DNA of 64,000 nt, from assembly GCF_000340215.1 (NCBI RefSeq), contig NW_006921538.1:4166320-4230319 (forward strand), given 5' to 3'. Every line of letters begins with the position of its first letter. Within the stretch, counting starts at the first letter, position 1. The notes beneath the pieces were generated by a model, which was given only the letters and a program-made list of their open reading frames with translations, did no database searches and had not been told where the DNA came from. Origin of the DNA: Pseudocercospora fijiensis CIRAD86. Its lineage: Eukaryota > Ascomycota > Dothideomycetes > Mycosphaerellales > Mycosphaerellaceae. Positions 21,101 to 32,007 of the stretch are shown here, piece by piece. Both the position numbers and the translations under genes were made by a program.

Positions 21101-21674
21101 TTCCCTGGGCGGCTTTTCGAGGCTGGCTAGCGGGAGAGGTAGCTCAAGCTCATGATGGATACAGGCGGTGGACGAGGATGGGCAGCGATGGATGCACGGT
21201 GGACCACGGGCAGCGATGTTGGACTGAGCGGCACTGTCATATTTCGATCAATGACGATGACTTCCCACGACAATAGCAGCGCTTGACGACGCCTTCACGA
21301 CGCTCAAGAGTCACGTTCAAGCAAACTGCTTCATCGAGTCTGGCCACAATGCTTTCTCCGCAGCGCCAGATGGCACTGTCTCAACATCGGACGACAAAGC
21401 CATTGTTCTTCAAACAAGACGATCCTGTGTATGAGGCGAGAAGTGAAGTGAAGCAGTCGATTCACTTACACTCCGCTGCACCCTTGCTGCCTGGCGCGAC
21501 CCACTTAAAACGCTGCTCTCTACGCCACGAACTTCTGCTGCTCGCTCCAGAACCCACCCGAACACGAACACATCTCAAAACGAAAGCGACCTGCACCACC
21601 TCGGAGATACCATCTTGTTCGAACATCACCAGCGCGCCCTCTACACAATCGAAACCAATTTCAGCGTCGCCGCC
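21101..21674. other. Intergenic, leader of the coiled-coil gene
   Basis: Nothing recognisable. An ORF at 21283-21702 overlaps the start of the next gene in a different frame and is ignored. The last ~150 bases are C/A-rich in the manner of a fungal leader. Confidence 0.4.
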
Positions 21675-23000
21675 ATGTCGTTCTTTGATGAAGACCGCGT
21701 GATGGAGAGACTCGACCCACTACAGGCCAATCTGGAGGTTTTACGTGAAGAACTCCGCCAGGACTTGCGCATCGCAAACGGCACTCACACAGGCATGCCG
21801 CAACCCCCTGCTCGTCGATCTCATCGCGGTACACCAGACCTCTTCGCCAACACCTCGCTCGATGAGAGTCTCAACGCTCTTCCCGCCGCGCCACCCCGAC
21901 TCGTTCCTCATCGCCAAGATAGAGAGGCCGCGCAACGCCAGCGGAATGACGAGTTCCACGTCCGCCAGTTCCGTCGTCAACTCGCCCGCAATGAGCAGCA
22001 GGCCGCGGACGCGAAGATCAAGGCCGACCGTCGCGCAGATCGTCTGAATGCCCACCGCCGCCAAGAAGCCGATGTTCACGCCGCCGTTGCGAGAGCATTC
22101 GAGAACTGGAAGACAGACTCGCCAGCGACATTCGAGCGATTCCGAACACATCAAGTCCACGCCCTCTACGCCGCCACCAGCGCCGTTCGCGTGACGGACA
22201 TTCTGCTTTGGTTCGGAGACATGCCTGCCGATGCCACGAAAGCTCTGGAAGATCTCGCCAAGTACCTGCACGTCGAGGCGGTTCTTCAGACTGATCTCAA
22301 CTCTGCAGAGCGCGCGGAAGCCTTTGGAGAGGGCGAAGGCGCACCGTTTCTGAACCCAGAGATTGCTCACGCGTCCAAGATGACCAGCGTCAACAAGCGC
22401 GGCGAGGAAGCAACCTACCAGTCGCACTCCATCTACGGTATGGGCAAGGATCATGCCTCCCTCTCCAAGCTTGCACTCGACTTCACTGGCGAAGGCGAGG
22501 AGAAGACGCGTGTGCTGCGCATTGAAGGCGCTTTCAACATCCGCAAGACGCTTTTGGAGACCGCTCCCCTGGATTCTCGCTTCCCAAAGGTATCACTCTC
22601 CAAGAGCATCGACGGCCGAATCATGGATTGGTGTCGAGCAGCATTCTCCTCTCTCACCAGCATTCGCGAGGGAGCTCACGCCACCAACCTCCCAACCGAC
22701 GTCAAGAAGCGTTGCATCTCGCTTCAAAACCACATCATGACACTCATCGGCCATCTCGAGAAGCGCATCTCTGCTTACAACCAGATGACCGAGCTCATCT
22801 CCACCCATCTGCTTCAGAAATCTAAGACGTGGAAGGAGACCACGGACGCTGCGGAAAAGGCTTCTCTGTATGGCGAAATCTCCGAGATCGTCACGAAGCT
22901 CGAGCAGTGCGAGGAGGAGTATGGAGATATTCTCCCACTCTGGCGTATCTATGTGCCTTGGATTGAGAATGGCGAGGAGAAGGACGAAGGCGGGGATTAG
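21675..23000 (+). CDS. Hypothetical protein with a central coiled coil
   Basis: Single-exon protein of 441 aa from the ATG at 21675 (GCCGCCATG context). The same frame is open 60 bases further up but only with a TTG start. Residues ~70-140 are Arg/Gln/Glu/Ala-rich with heptad-like spacing, a probable coiled coil. The C-terminal half has hydrophobic helices (HIMTLIGHLEKRISAYNQM, LYGEISEIVTKLEQCEEEYG) and ends in an acidic-basic tail (NGEEKDEGGD). No enzyme motif, signal peptide or membrane span is seen. Codon bias and length make it a genuine gene. The family is not recognised; structural or scaffolding roles would be guesses. Confidence 0.8.
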   Translation: MSFFDEDRVMERLDPLQANLEVLREELRQDLRIANGTHTGMPQPPARRSHRGTPDLFANTSLDESLNALPAAPPRLVPHRQDREAAQRQRNDEFHVRQFRRQLARNEQQAADAKIKADRRADRLNAHRRQEADVHAAVARAFENWKTDSPATFERFRTHQVHALYAATSAVRVTDILLWFGDMPADATKALEDLAKYLHVEAVLQTDLNSAERAEAFGEGEGAPFLNPEIAHASKMTSVNKRGEEATYQSHSIYGMGKDHASLSKLALDFTGEGEEKTRVLRIEGAFNIRKTLLETAPLDSRFPKVSLSKSIDGRIMDWCRAAFSSLTSIREGAHATNLPTDVKKRCISLQNHIMTLIGHLEKRISAYNQMTELISTHLLQKSKTWKETTDAAEKASLYGEISEIVTKLEQCEEEYGDILPLWRIYVPWIENGEEKDEGGD

Positions 23001-23888
23001 AAGAAGCGTAAGTTGAATGGCTGCATTATTCAGTAGACTCCGAAGCATACAGGGATAGAGATTTGCTGACTTTTGAGATAGGAACTTGAAGGAGGGAGGG
23101 ACTGGTGCGTTCCAGCACATACGCGGAAGGAGAGCATTGGAGGAGTGATCAAAGGAAGAAACCTGAAGCTTTGGAAAGATCGACGGATTGGAATCAGTGG
23201 GAACATCAAGAAGGGTGTCAGAAGTGGGAGGATTGGAAAAGATACGATAGCAGCTCAAAGAGAGAGCCGCTCGACACCTGCTAGCGCTTTATGCGATTGA
23301 ATAGAAAGCCGTAGCATTATGCAAGATGGCTTTGAAGGCGCTGAACAACGTGAGTGTCCTCTTGCTTCACCATTCGACTCGCTACTTTAACGTTCTTGTT
23401 TCGTTCGTATTGGGGAATCTACGCAGTTGTCTTTCCCGCCGCACAATGCCATAGAAGGAGTATGGGGGAAGTCAGCCAGGTGGAGGAAGAGTCTCAGTCT
23501 CACCATGGGTGGGTTTTGATAGCACAATTTCAGAAATCAACATGATCCCTCTCCCTCCAGGGAGCGTCCGTTTGCGTCTTGGTGACGGGGCTTTGCAAAA
23601 TGCAGATTATATCACTTCTTTTCGTGCTGTGGACTCCGGCACGTTTATCACGATTTCATGGTAAAAGTCGAGTCTGTGTTGCCGCTCGTGAATCGAGACC
23701 GCCAAGAGATTCAGCGTCGCGCTTCTTGAGTGAAGCTGACGCGAAGCTTGACTAGAAGAAGAGACGACTTTTCGAAACTTTTTCCTTCTTCTTCCCCCCC
23801 CAACCAACTTCCACAAACCCGCCCAAAACATACCTCCAAGAACTTCAACTCTTCCCAATATCAAGAACGACCTCGCCCCGCCGGCGTC
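23001..23888. other. Intergenic, no gene seen
   Basis: Holds the 3' flank of the coiled-coil gene and the promoter of the next gene, with a C/T-rich run around 23780-23830 shortly before its ATG. Minus-strand ORFs here are antisense shadows. Confidence 0.4.
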
Positions 23889-25348
23889 ATGTTGAGCTTC
23901 TTTGGCGGCTCTTCAGGCACTCGCCTGTCGCCGACGAGCAGTGTGACGGGCACCAAGCGCAAGCGCGTCAATATTCGCGCAGAAGTCGACCCGAAGGGCG
24001 AAGGTGTGCATGAGTATGCGCCAAAAGAGCGCCAGTCCCCAAGCCTTCGGCGGCGTTCGAGGTTGCAGTTCAATTCCAGCAACCAGCTGCCATCACGAAG
24101 CGTAAGTACGATTCGAGACCATTCCCGAGCTCCACTGACTGACATCTTTCACAGGCTGATCACAACGGCGACATGGCGACGACATCTCCAATCCAGAATC
24201 TCCTGCGCCTCCCAAAATGTCTCCGCAACCGCATCCTGCTGAACGTACTCGTCAGCGAGGAGCCCTACATCGTTCGGCCTGATGGTCGCATAGAACCAAA
24301 ACCTATCGCTCGATACATCGAAGAGCGCAAGAACTGCTGGGTCTTCCAATCATACTCCACCCGCAAACCTGGAATTCTGGAGACGTGCAAGACGATTCGT
24401 GAAGAAGCGCGGGGGATTTTCTATGCGGGGAATGATTTCGAGATTCGAATTTCAGCCTTCAATGCCAGCGCTATTGTGCCGTGGTGGCGGCGACGAGTGG
24501 AGATTTTGGATGCGAGAAAGGATGATCCGATTACGATCGCTGTGACCAGCGATGAGGACGTCGATGCGGAATCTACTCGCCCGCAGCTCGACTCGATTGA
24601 AGCCTCCATGCCTCCCAAGCGTAAAGCACTCATCTACCAGGCGAAGCGTCAGCCGCAGACAGCACTACTTCCACAAGGTGACCTCAGCATTTCCACCCAA
24701 TACCAACCGCACTGGAACAACCTCAAACAATGGCTTCAACTTTTCCACGCAGGCATCTTCCCAGCTCTAATAGTGACAAACACGAACATGTCTACGCAAG
24801 AGCTCCTTCGTGTCTCCGCCATCTTCGAAAGCATCGCAGCCTACAAAGATGGAGACGAGTGGGAAACCGCCGAGAAGGGTCTGGAAGGTCATCGAAAGAT
24901 CTTGGTAGCTGACGACAAGGAGTGGAGTTTACCCGATGGCAAGATTCGTTTCGGGACAAGTGTCAGTGAGGAGAGCCAGAGTCCGACGCTTCGTGAAGGT
25001 TCTGAATCCCGCAAAGTCTCCTCGGAGGATGCAGATATCCGGCCTAGAACACCACCATTCAAACACGACACGACTCCCATCGACGAGGAGGAGGCAACAC
25101 CAGTTTCCCTTTCACGCTGGAAAGCACTGAGAGATGGAACACGCCGCTTATCTCACTCCCACTTTTCCCCCCAGCATCTTCAGATCCCGGAGCTGTTTTC
25201 ACCACCTCTTTCCCGAAGCTCTCGCCGTAGACCTACACCTGAGGGCTATTTTGGAGGCATGGATCCTTTTCCAAGTCCTGTGCAGACGTCGAAGAAGCGA
25301 AAGATGGAGGGTGAGAGGCGGGTGAGAGGGAGGAGTGAGGAGCTTTGA
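23889..25348 (+). CDS. F-box/2EXR-like protein
   Basis: Exons 23889-24101 and 24155-25348 with a 53-nt intron (GTAAGT donor, CTGACTGAC branch, CACAG acceptor, phase 0) give 468 aa. The first exon is basic and carries a nuclear-localisation-like GTKRKRVN. Exon 2 opens with LLRLPKCLRNRIL (87-99), an F-box/2EXR-like helix. It then has ETCKTIREEARGIFYAGNDF (147-166), the "few-conserved-residue" block of the fungal 2EXR/F-box families (LLxTCxxIxxEAxxIFYxxNxF). The second half is Ser/Pro-rich and disordered, ending in RGRSEEL. Such proteins are presumed substrate adaptors for SCF ubiquitin ligases. An internal ATG at 24173 could also start translation, but the spliced upstream exon is cleanly in phase. 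Confidence 0.75.
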
Positions 25349-25908
25349 GGGAAATGGTTTTGGAGAGGAGATGAGCGTGATAGGGACTTTAGGGGAGAAA
25401 AGGGAAAAGGGTTGGATGGGGAAGGGAGTAGTTGTGAATGAGAGCCGGAAGCTCATAGCCGTGGCATGCTATTTTCTCCCACATTCTCGCCGTCTGCCGG
25501 ATTCGGTGGGAAGGTCAAGAGCAAGATTTCAGAGGGATGACTTCATCCTAATGGAAACTGTGTAGTATTTGACACTGGACGGTGGTAAAATCTCCGGGTA
25601 CGAAGGGCGAGCAAGGAAGATGCCGAAGAGGCGAAACTTGGATAGCGTTTCATGGTTCTTTTCTTCTTCAGCTCTGGGTTCTCGAAGGATCTAGACGCCC
25701 GAATCATTGCGTGACGGGAGACAGGACGTCGTGTTTGTCTTGATATCAGACGAATTGAACCCGCTGGGCCAAGAAGGTTTTTGTTGCGTTACTCGGTTCT
25801 TGGGGGGCTTCTTATTGTTCAGATATTCGCCATGTGAACCTAGTAGATTTCTGCTATGGCTTTCAAATCTCGGTTATAGTCGCGTGCTTGGCTTTGAACC
25901 CATTAGAT
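25349..25908. other. Intergenic, no gene seen
   Basis: Purine-rich 3' flank of the F-box-like gene, followed by sequence without ORFs that begin at ATG. Confidence 0.35.
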
Positions 25909-26205
25909 ATGCCTCATCAGAATATCAAAACCCTTTCATCGTACTTCGAATCCCAACCTCAAGCGGGCGCCGTTCTTGCCCCTTTTCTCCGCCTGGGATG
26001 CGCATTGCTTCTTGTGTGCCTACACCAGATCTTCACGCAACGTATATTCAAATCGTTGGATAGTAATGCTGAGATCTTTGCGAAGTGGCTTCATGCTGTG
26101 GTGAAAGCCAGGAAGTGGTTGATGTGTTGTCTACTGGCACTGCTATTGCAGGGTCTCGTTTACAGCTATGGCACGCGATCCTACGAGGAGGACTGGCACA
26201 CGTAG
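25909..26205 (+). CDS. Possible small membrane protein of 98 aa
   Basis: ORF from an ATG at 25909. Two hydrophobic stretches (AVLAPFLRLGCALLLVCLHQ and WLMCCLLALLLQGLVYSYG) could span a membrane, joined by a short basic loop. The frame is open upstream to a GTG at 25834 but has no earlier ATG. No family is recognised and no neighbour supports a role. Confidence 0.3.
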   Translation: MPHQNIKTLSSYFESQPQAGAVLAPFLRLGCALLLVCLHQIFTQRIFKSLDSNAEIFAKWLHAVVKARKWLMCCLLALLLQGLVYSYGTRSYEEDWHT

Positions 26206-27875
26206 TACGCTCCACTGCCGAGAAACATCCACCTGCCCCTGTCTCTAGCTCGTGTGTCAAGTGTGCGTGCGGTGCGGTGCCGTCTACACAGAACTGTAAG
26301 CTTTCAGTAATACTTGACTTTTCCTGCTCGTGCTCCGCGGAGAATAGAATCGTGTCCAGTTGAGATCTCGGTGGGTGGATCTGAGAGTGATTTGGAGAAT
26401 GTACATATTGACGTCGCATGCCGACTTTGACCTCCGCGGCATACTCCATTGCCCGCGAGCACGTTGCTGCCAGGAGCGCACCACACGGCCGTACCGACAA
26501 GTGCACGGCCGAGTCCCACTCACCTTGTCTAGCTCACAGCTGGCAGATACCATAGTGTTATCCAAGTCAGATATCACGGGCTCATCACCCGGCGATCAGA
26601 CCAGCGAACACGAAATCCCCATCAAAAAAAGCCAGAGATTTGTCGGTTCCAGGCAGTTCTCCTCCCTCCGCTATCTCAGTCTTCCACCCACCTTCTCCTC
26701 TCCTCCGTTCATCGAATGCAGTCCACTGCCAGCTCTAGCAGGCTTCTCCGGCTGTGTCCCATACTGCGGAGAGGAGCGCTTGAGGCGAGCTCACTCCAGT
26801 TTGCGGTATTTTTGGGCGGAAATGGGTTGGTGCGTATGGCATTTGGTGTCCTGACAGCGAATCTGTGTGCTCCGGCGTGATTATGGGTGGGAAGCTGCGT
26901 ACATGACGTGGCTGCCTTCCCGCTTTGCTGACGGCGCAAGCGATCCCAGGTTCTTTTTCTCAATGTAAAGGTCTCGATGCGTTGCCCATGTCTGGTGGCG
27001 AGAAAAGGCTGCAGCCGTCCTCCAATATGACTTCCTCCGTCAATCCATCTCCCTCTGGCCCTCCCTGGAACCTTCTCAAATTCCTCATGTACCATCAATT
27101 CGCCACCTTGAACTAGGAGAACCATTTCGTATTTCTCAAGAACTATTTTCTTGCGAACAGAAGTCCGCCATAGCTTCTCTTGCCGCCGGAAGTTTCTGAC
27201 TGGAGTTGGTTGACGTGGCGAAAGAAATGTCTGGCGAACACGGACCGGAAACGTGGCAGTTTTCGTAGGACTGGGAGGTCTGGTGGAGAGGAGGATGCGA
27301 ATCTCGCAGAGGAATGGTGGATCAGTACGTCCTTCGGCGGGAAGATTCGGATGGCGAGATCAGCGTGGCAAAAAATGCCCAACGCAGGAGCGCAACGGCT
27401 CAGGTCTGTTCCGACGGAGGTTGGTGCTTGCTGTCAAGGCTCCGCATGGACGTAAAATTGTTGAAGGACGGCCATGAGTACTTGAGATTAGTAAAGCTGC
27501 CTCCGTGAGCAAGCTCCTGCTGTCCATATGTCTGTAATGTGCCTGTATGGGGAGATGTGGCCCTGCTGCGCTGGAGCCACAGCTTGTCTGGCTGCTTCAT
27601 TGCAGCTTCAGTTTCGTACAGGCAGTACGAACTCGGGAGCCGCGCACCGTGCAGTAGCTCTACAGGCCTCGTGCTCGTCACTTTGTGTCAAAAGCACATC
27701 TGTAAGCAATGGAGATGGGTATACTGACCTCGCCGAGCAAGCTCCTGTTCTCAAAATGCCCATACCTCGCTCATGCAATAAGATCTGAGCCTCGGGAGCT
27801 GTACAGAAGCTCACATCGCCGCCGCCGTTGCTTGCCAAGGGTCTTGCAGGGATTTCTAGCGGCGAAAGCTGATTG
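26206..27875. other. Unresolved stretch, possible spliced or small genes
   Basis: No confident gene. A minus-strand ORF 26709-27125 begins with ATG and encodes 138 aa, Arg/Gly-rich at the start (GRARGRWIDGG), without recognised features. It could be real. Other ORFs (for example 27180-27455 plus, 26048-26506 minus) show no clear start. Intron-like signals occur, but I could not join them in phase. Confidence 0.3.
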
Positions 27876-28875
27876 ATGTTTGCCCCGCGGGTCTCGTTCT
27901 CGGCGAACATAGTCTGTACAACATCTCGGAGAGTCGGGGATGCGTATATCAGACTCTGCGAAGAAGCTCCAACTATTTGTATCTCGCTGCGGTCATTGTG
28001 CGTTGAGGTACAGAGTGTGCGGCGTAGGCATACTGACGAAGCGGGCATTCCCGCGGCAGTCTTGGCGTGTGAAGTCTTGTTGCTTCGAGCTTTCCACTGC
28101 CACAACATCCACCACCAGCAACTTCCATCACATCGCCACAACACACCCATACCTTCTGGAACCATCACCAGACTTGTCATTTCGACTGGCCATACCATTG
28201 ACATGCACCTCAGCATCATATTGTGGCATTGCAAAGCTCGTGACGCCGGCGTTTGAGCGGCGGAGGGAAAGCAGGTCAGTCACCACTGCGCGACGTCGAC
28301 ACACCACGTACGTATACCACTCTTTTGGGTATAGTATGGGCTTCAATCGCACCTTGATAATGAGCGACAGCCTTCGGAATGCCTGACTGACCTCGTCGTC
28401 GCTCCAGAACATCAATCCTGGCAGCGGAGCCCCGACCAACGCTGCCACGCCGACGACGATACCACGCTTTCCAATACCAAGTACGCCGCACCGAAACGCC
28501 TGCTCAATCTCGAGACCGCGCCAAGATGGGCCTCATCAACCAGATAGTCAATGGCGACGGACACCATAAGAAGCTGCAGAGGCGCTCAGGACCATCTGCG
28601 TTCCAGCAATCCCGCTTCTATCAGAAGATGAGGCGAGCATGGTATCGCTCCTTCGTATGTCGCAGTGGCCAAGCGTCTCATTTCTTCGCTGACCATACGC
28701 CAGGACCTACCTTTGCCGGAGAACGTCAAAGCCTATAGGCCGGCGCCGAGACAAGACGGGATGTATCGCTATCCGGCTTGGCATTTCCATTGCTTCGAGG
28801 TATGCCAGCCATATTGTCCACGCTGCTGAACCTCATCATACTGACACTGGCCAGGGCAGCCGTGAGCTGGAATAG
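27876..28875 (+). CDS. Five-exon orphan gene (hand-built model)
   Basis: Exons 27876-28007, 28060-28307, 28408-28654, 28704-28799 and 28855-28875 join in phase over 744 nt to give 247 aa. Introns are 52, 100, 49 and 55 nt. Acceptors follow CTGAC branches: CTGACGAAG..GGCAG, CTGACTGACC..CTCCAG, GCTGACC..CGCCAG and CTGACACTGGCCAG. Donors are GTACAG, GTACGT, GTATGT and GTATGC. The ATG has an in-frame TGA two codons upstream. The protein is basic, with a Cys-containing N-terminus, an Arg-rich centre (ARRRHT, LPRRRYHAFQYQVRR) and an aromatic C-terminus (YRYPAWHFHCFEG). No signal peptide or known domain is seen. The 3' end is uncertain: a GTGAGC donor at 28862 could lead into sequence near 29041 and end at about 29270 instead. 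Confidence 0.5.
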
Positions 28876-29089
28876 ACTTGCGCCCAGATGTGAAGGCCGA
28901 GGAGCACCTCCGCACCTCGTTGCCGCAAAGATCCAGTCCAAGGCACCATAGTCGCCACCAGAGCGATGTCCGGTAAAACGAACCACTCCCCATCATTTCG
29001 AGCGGACCGCGAGTGCTGAGCTGACACTTCTTGCAGTAGCTCGTCAATGCAATAAGCATCGCCGCTCTCGCTTCGTCGCTCCCTTCCAT

Positions 29090-29480
29090 CCTGGGCATCT
29101 GGATCGCCTCCGCGGCCAGTGTAAGTCCCGTCGCTGCCTTGAAGACCACTCCTGGTGGGCTCCTGGCTGCTCCTTTCCTTTTCGACATCCGACCGTCCTC
29201 GCTCGCTCCCAGAAAGACGTCTCCCCAGACCACCTCACCTCCACCACCACATCCACACCTGCGCATCCGTGAGCTGCTCGCAGCCGGTGTAAGTCGCCCT
29301 CCGTTCTTGTCGCTGCCCTGGTAGCACTACGGTTGCCCCCTTTTCGTATCAACATCCCTCAGCACGCACGATCATGGCATCTGCGAGCTGCTTGCGGCCG
29401 GGGTAAGTCCACTTCCGGCCTCGTCGACTACTCCCGGTAGACGCTTGACTGGTTGCTTTCGTCTATCATTTGCAGCGTTC
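29090..29480 (+). repeat. Repeated exon-end/donor module, three copies
   Basis: GTAAGT donors at 29121, 29289 and 29403 are each preceded by a related segment, clearest in the last two: GCATC(C/T)G-x-GAGCTGCT(C/T)GC(A/G)GCCGG. The similarity continues past the donor into the intron. The first copy is more diverged (GCATCTGG...GCGGCCAGT). This points to local duplication of an exon-intron boundary. It lies between two predicted spliced genes. Confidence 0.55.
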
Positions 29481-29659
29481 CTCTCCTTCCACACCACATC
29501 GACGGCGCCGGTGAGCTTCATGCCCGGGTCAGTCTACCACACCACCGCTGCCTTCATCAGCGACGCATCTCCGGATGGAAGTCGAATCCAGGCAACCCTC
29601 TGCGCCTCGGAAGACATCACTCAGTGAACACTTCTGAACAGCTCTGGGACCTGCACTGA
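29374..29659 (+). CDS. Two-exon small orphan gene (hand-built model)
   Basis: Exon 29374-29402 (MASASCLRPG) and exon 29476-29659 join across a 73-nt intron (GTAAGT donor, CTTGACTGG branch-like, TTTGCAG acceptor) to give 70 aa. The peptide is His/Arg/Leu-rich with no signal or domain. The ATG lies inside the repeated boundary module described at 29090-29480. It may instead be an internal part of a longer transcript with the preceding gene. Confidence 0.35.
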
Positions 29660-30540
29660 TCTCCACAAAAGCCTTTGCAAAAGCGACCACTTCTCGCTAT
29701 GGGGCCTCTAGGTTACCTTGAGTATGGCTATGCCCTTGCCGGCTGTGGTTTGCGGCACCGTGTCTGAAAGTCGAAGACTCCCGTTTTAAGGATCTGGGAC
29801 TAGTACGCACACCGTTGGGAATGTGGGCTTCACAAAGCATGCGTGGTCATCCGGCGTGCACAGAATCCGTCTTCTTGAGCTGGAAGTACTGCCTCGGTAG
29901 TCTCCTGCGATTGGGATGTGGTTCTCAAATCCTCGGCGTCCTCAATTCTGGTTGACGGTGCGGCTTGCTGTACTTCTCGTGGAAGTCTCTTGCTTCGACA
30001 CTGGATCTGGGGCTGTTGATGACTGAGGCTGTTGTGGTGATGTGGGCGAAGACTGGGCTTGTTGTACTTCTTCCGGAAGTCTCTTGTTTGGTTGCAGTCT
30101 GGGTCATGCGGCAGCGGTGTACGTTGGATGCATCGAAAGGTTCGCAACGTTGTCTGGGCTGGATGGGATGAGGTTTTGAGATCTCGCTCGCGGCTTCGGG
30201 TGCGGTGTTGACGTTTGCAGCTTGCTTTGCCTATACTGGCGAGTGGGTGAGTCGATGCCGGGTGGCTGGTGGGTGTTGCGACCTGTTCTTTTGCTTGCGT
30301 TGGTTGGAGTGGCCTATGATGACTTGTTGGGTTCTGAGGGCTTGTCGATATCTGGACTTTCACCTCCGCCACTCTGGATCGGCTCCATTGACCCTGCTCT
30401 GGCGTTCTCGCCACCTTCTTATCTGATATCCTTCGACATCGACCAGCCCTCTCCTCGATGGCACAGTTCCAGCGTCTGGGTCAACTTCACTGCCCAATCG
30501 CCATGCAAAATGGGCCTGCGCTCTTCGACCATTCTTCGCC
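29660..30540. other. Unresolved stretch without a supportable gene
   Basis: A 194-codon minus-strand ORF (29830-30414) is Gln/Arg/Thr/Pro-rich but starts with a non-ATG codon, and the plus strand is equally open. No splice set could be joined with confidence. Confidence 0.3.
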
Positions 30541-30544
30541 TCAT

Positions 30545-31875
30545 CTTCAGGCCTGGCCGGCCCTGCTTGAAGACTACCTTGGCAGACTCCTGCGATGCCG
30601 CGAGCCTACTTTCTGCACGCAAGCTTGCCAACTGGCTTCGGGACACTGCGTCACCGAAGCTCCTTGCACTCGAATGCTGGTAGAATGGCAGAATCCTGAT
30701 TCCGGCAAGCTTCACGGCGTTTCATCACATTTTGAAGAGACCTGGCATTGCTGTCAATCTTCATGACAATGTGCCTCCATTGCCGGCCAAGAGATGCTCT
30801 TCAAAACACCCCAGTGACTATCCGGAATTCGGCCTGGCCTTGTCGCTTGACCTGGAGATGGCCTCACCAATGCGCTTGATGACTACCTTGGTAGACACTT
30901 ACGTTGCCGTGAGCCATCAGACTCTGTCGGTCTTCTTTCCTATCCCTTCACCTTTGGATGCTGGTCAACATGTTGAGGTCTCCTCGCCAATCTTCCTTCA
31001 CGAAACGGAATATGGCGGCATTGATCCTCGCCGACCAAGACCTGGCTTTGGTTTCTTGATGCTGCTCCGAGACACCTTCATCGGACATCCAGGATGCAAA
31101 TACACCTCGCAGTTCGACCTGGAGATTGTCGTTCTCCGCCCATGTTCTCCGCTGGCCGGCAGTGCTTGATGACTACCTTGGTAGACTCTTGCATTGCCGT
31201 GAGCCTTAGGAGTCGGCATACCGGTGCTACGTCGCATACTTTTCGACACTCGATATCCAGGCTGCGAACACACCTTGCTGTTCGGCCTGGAGATTGTTGT
31301 GCTTCCCTTCTCCGCCCATGTTCTCCGCTGGCCGGCAGTGCCTGATGACTACCTTGGTAGACTCTTGCATTGCCGTGAGCCTCAGGAGTCGGCATGCCAT
31401 GCGACACTCGTATATTTTCGAAAAATCCGGATATCCAAACTTCGTCTTCCAGGACATGGCTCGCAGACTGCTCTGATACACAGCTTTTCCCCTCTAGCTC
31501 CCAGTGCGCCAGCTCTCCCGCCTGCTGCAGCACCATCGCCTGCATCACCGCGTATGCCATGCCGACCAGGTTTCCCCAAGCTCTTCACCCTCCCTCCTAT
31601 CATCATCAAATCCCAACTGGCCGGCAGTGCTCGTGGACTACCTTGGTAGAAGCTTGAGCTACCGTGAGCCCTTTCTTCCCTCGCTGCTACTGGCGCCGAA
31701 GCTTCTTTGCCCACCACCAGCACTCGAGGAGCCTTTGGAGCCTTGACTCCTGCAGGGCGACTGATGCCGATGACAAACTCCAGGCGTCTCTCTCTCCCAC
31801 TCCTCCAATACCGCACCGATGCTTGTAGACTACCTTGGTAGACTCTTGCATCGCTGCGAGCTGCTCCTGCACTCG
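30545..31875 (+). repeat. Six dispersed copies of a ~50-60 bp module with a hairpin core
   Basis: GACTACCTTGGTAGA (one copy GACTACCTTGGCAGA) begins at 30572, 30881, 31171, 31347, 31636 and 31828. Four copies have TGGCCGG(C/A) just before, and five end CG(T/C)GAGCC. Copies three and four belong to a clear 176-bp tandem duplication (about 31085-31260 and 31261-31440). Read on the plus strand the core encodes DYLGRxL-x2-REP. Changes between copies include GGC/GGT, CTG/TTG and CGC/CGT, so amino acids are kept while bases change. The longest plus ORF is 31224-31649. A GTGAGC at the module end could be a donor. The arms CTACC and GGTAG could also pair as a hairpin. Coding exon, structured RNA and DNA repeat all remain open. 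Confidence 0.65.
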
Positions 31876-32007
31876 TCGTCCAGCACCAGAGACCTTGTGC
31901 CCATTCGACAGCTTTCCCCGCCCTGAGCTTCAGATGTTCTTCGCCGTTTCTCCCGGCTGCATACGAGGTCGCTTCTGATCTCGTACGACACCGTTCTGCG
32001 TCGCCGA
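31876..32007. other. Short gap, nothing seen
   Basis: Sequence between the repeat module region and the minus-strand ORF; no distinct feature. Confidence 0.3.

Noticed and set aside
30545..31560. Minus-strand peptide family (TAMQESTKVV) from the same repeat module
   Set aside because: It is open in most copies, but one copy has an in-frame stop and the silent-change pattern fits the plus strand better. Left as a shadow unless transcripts show otherwise.
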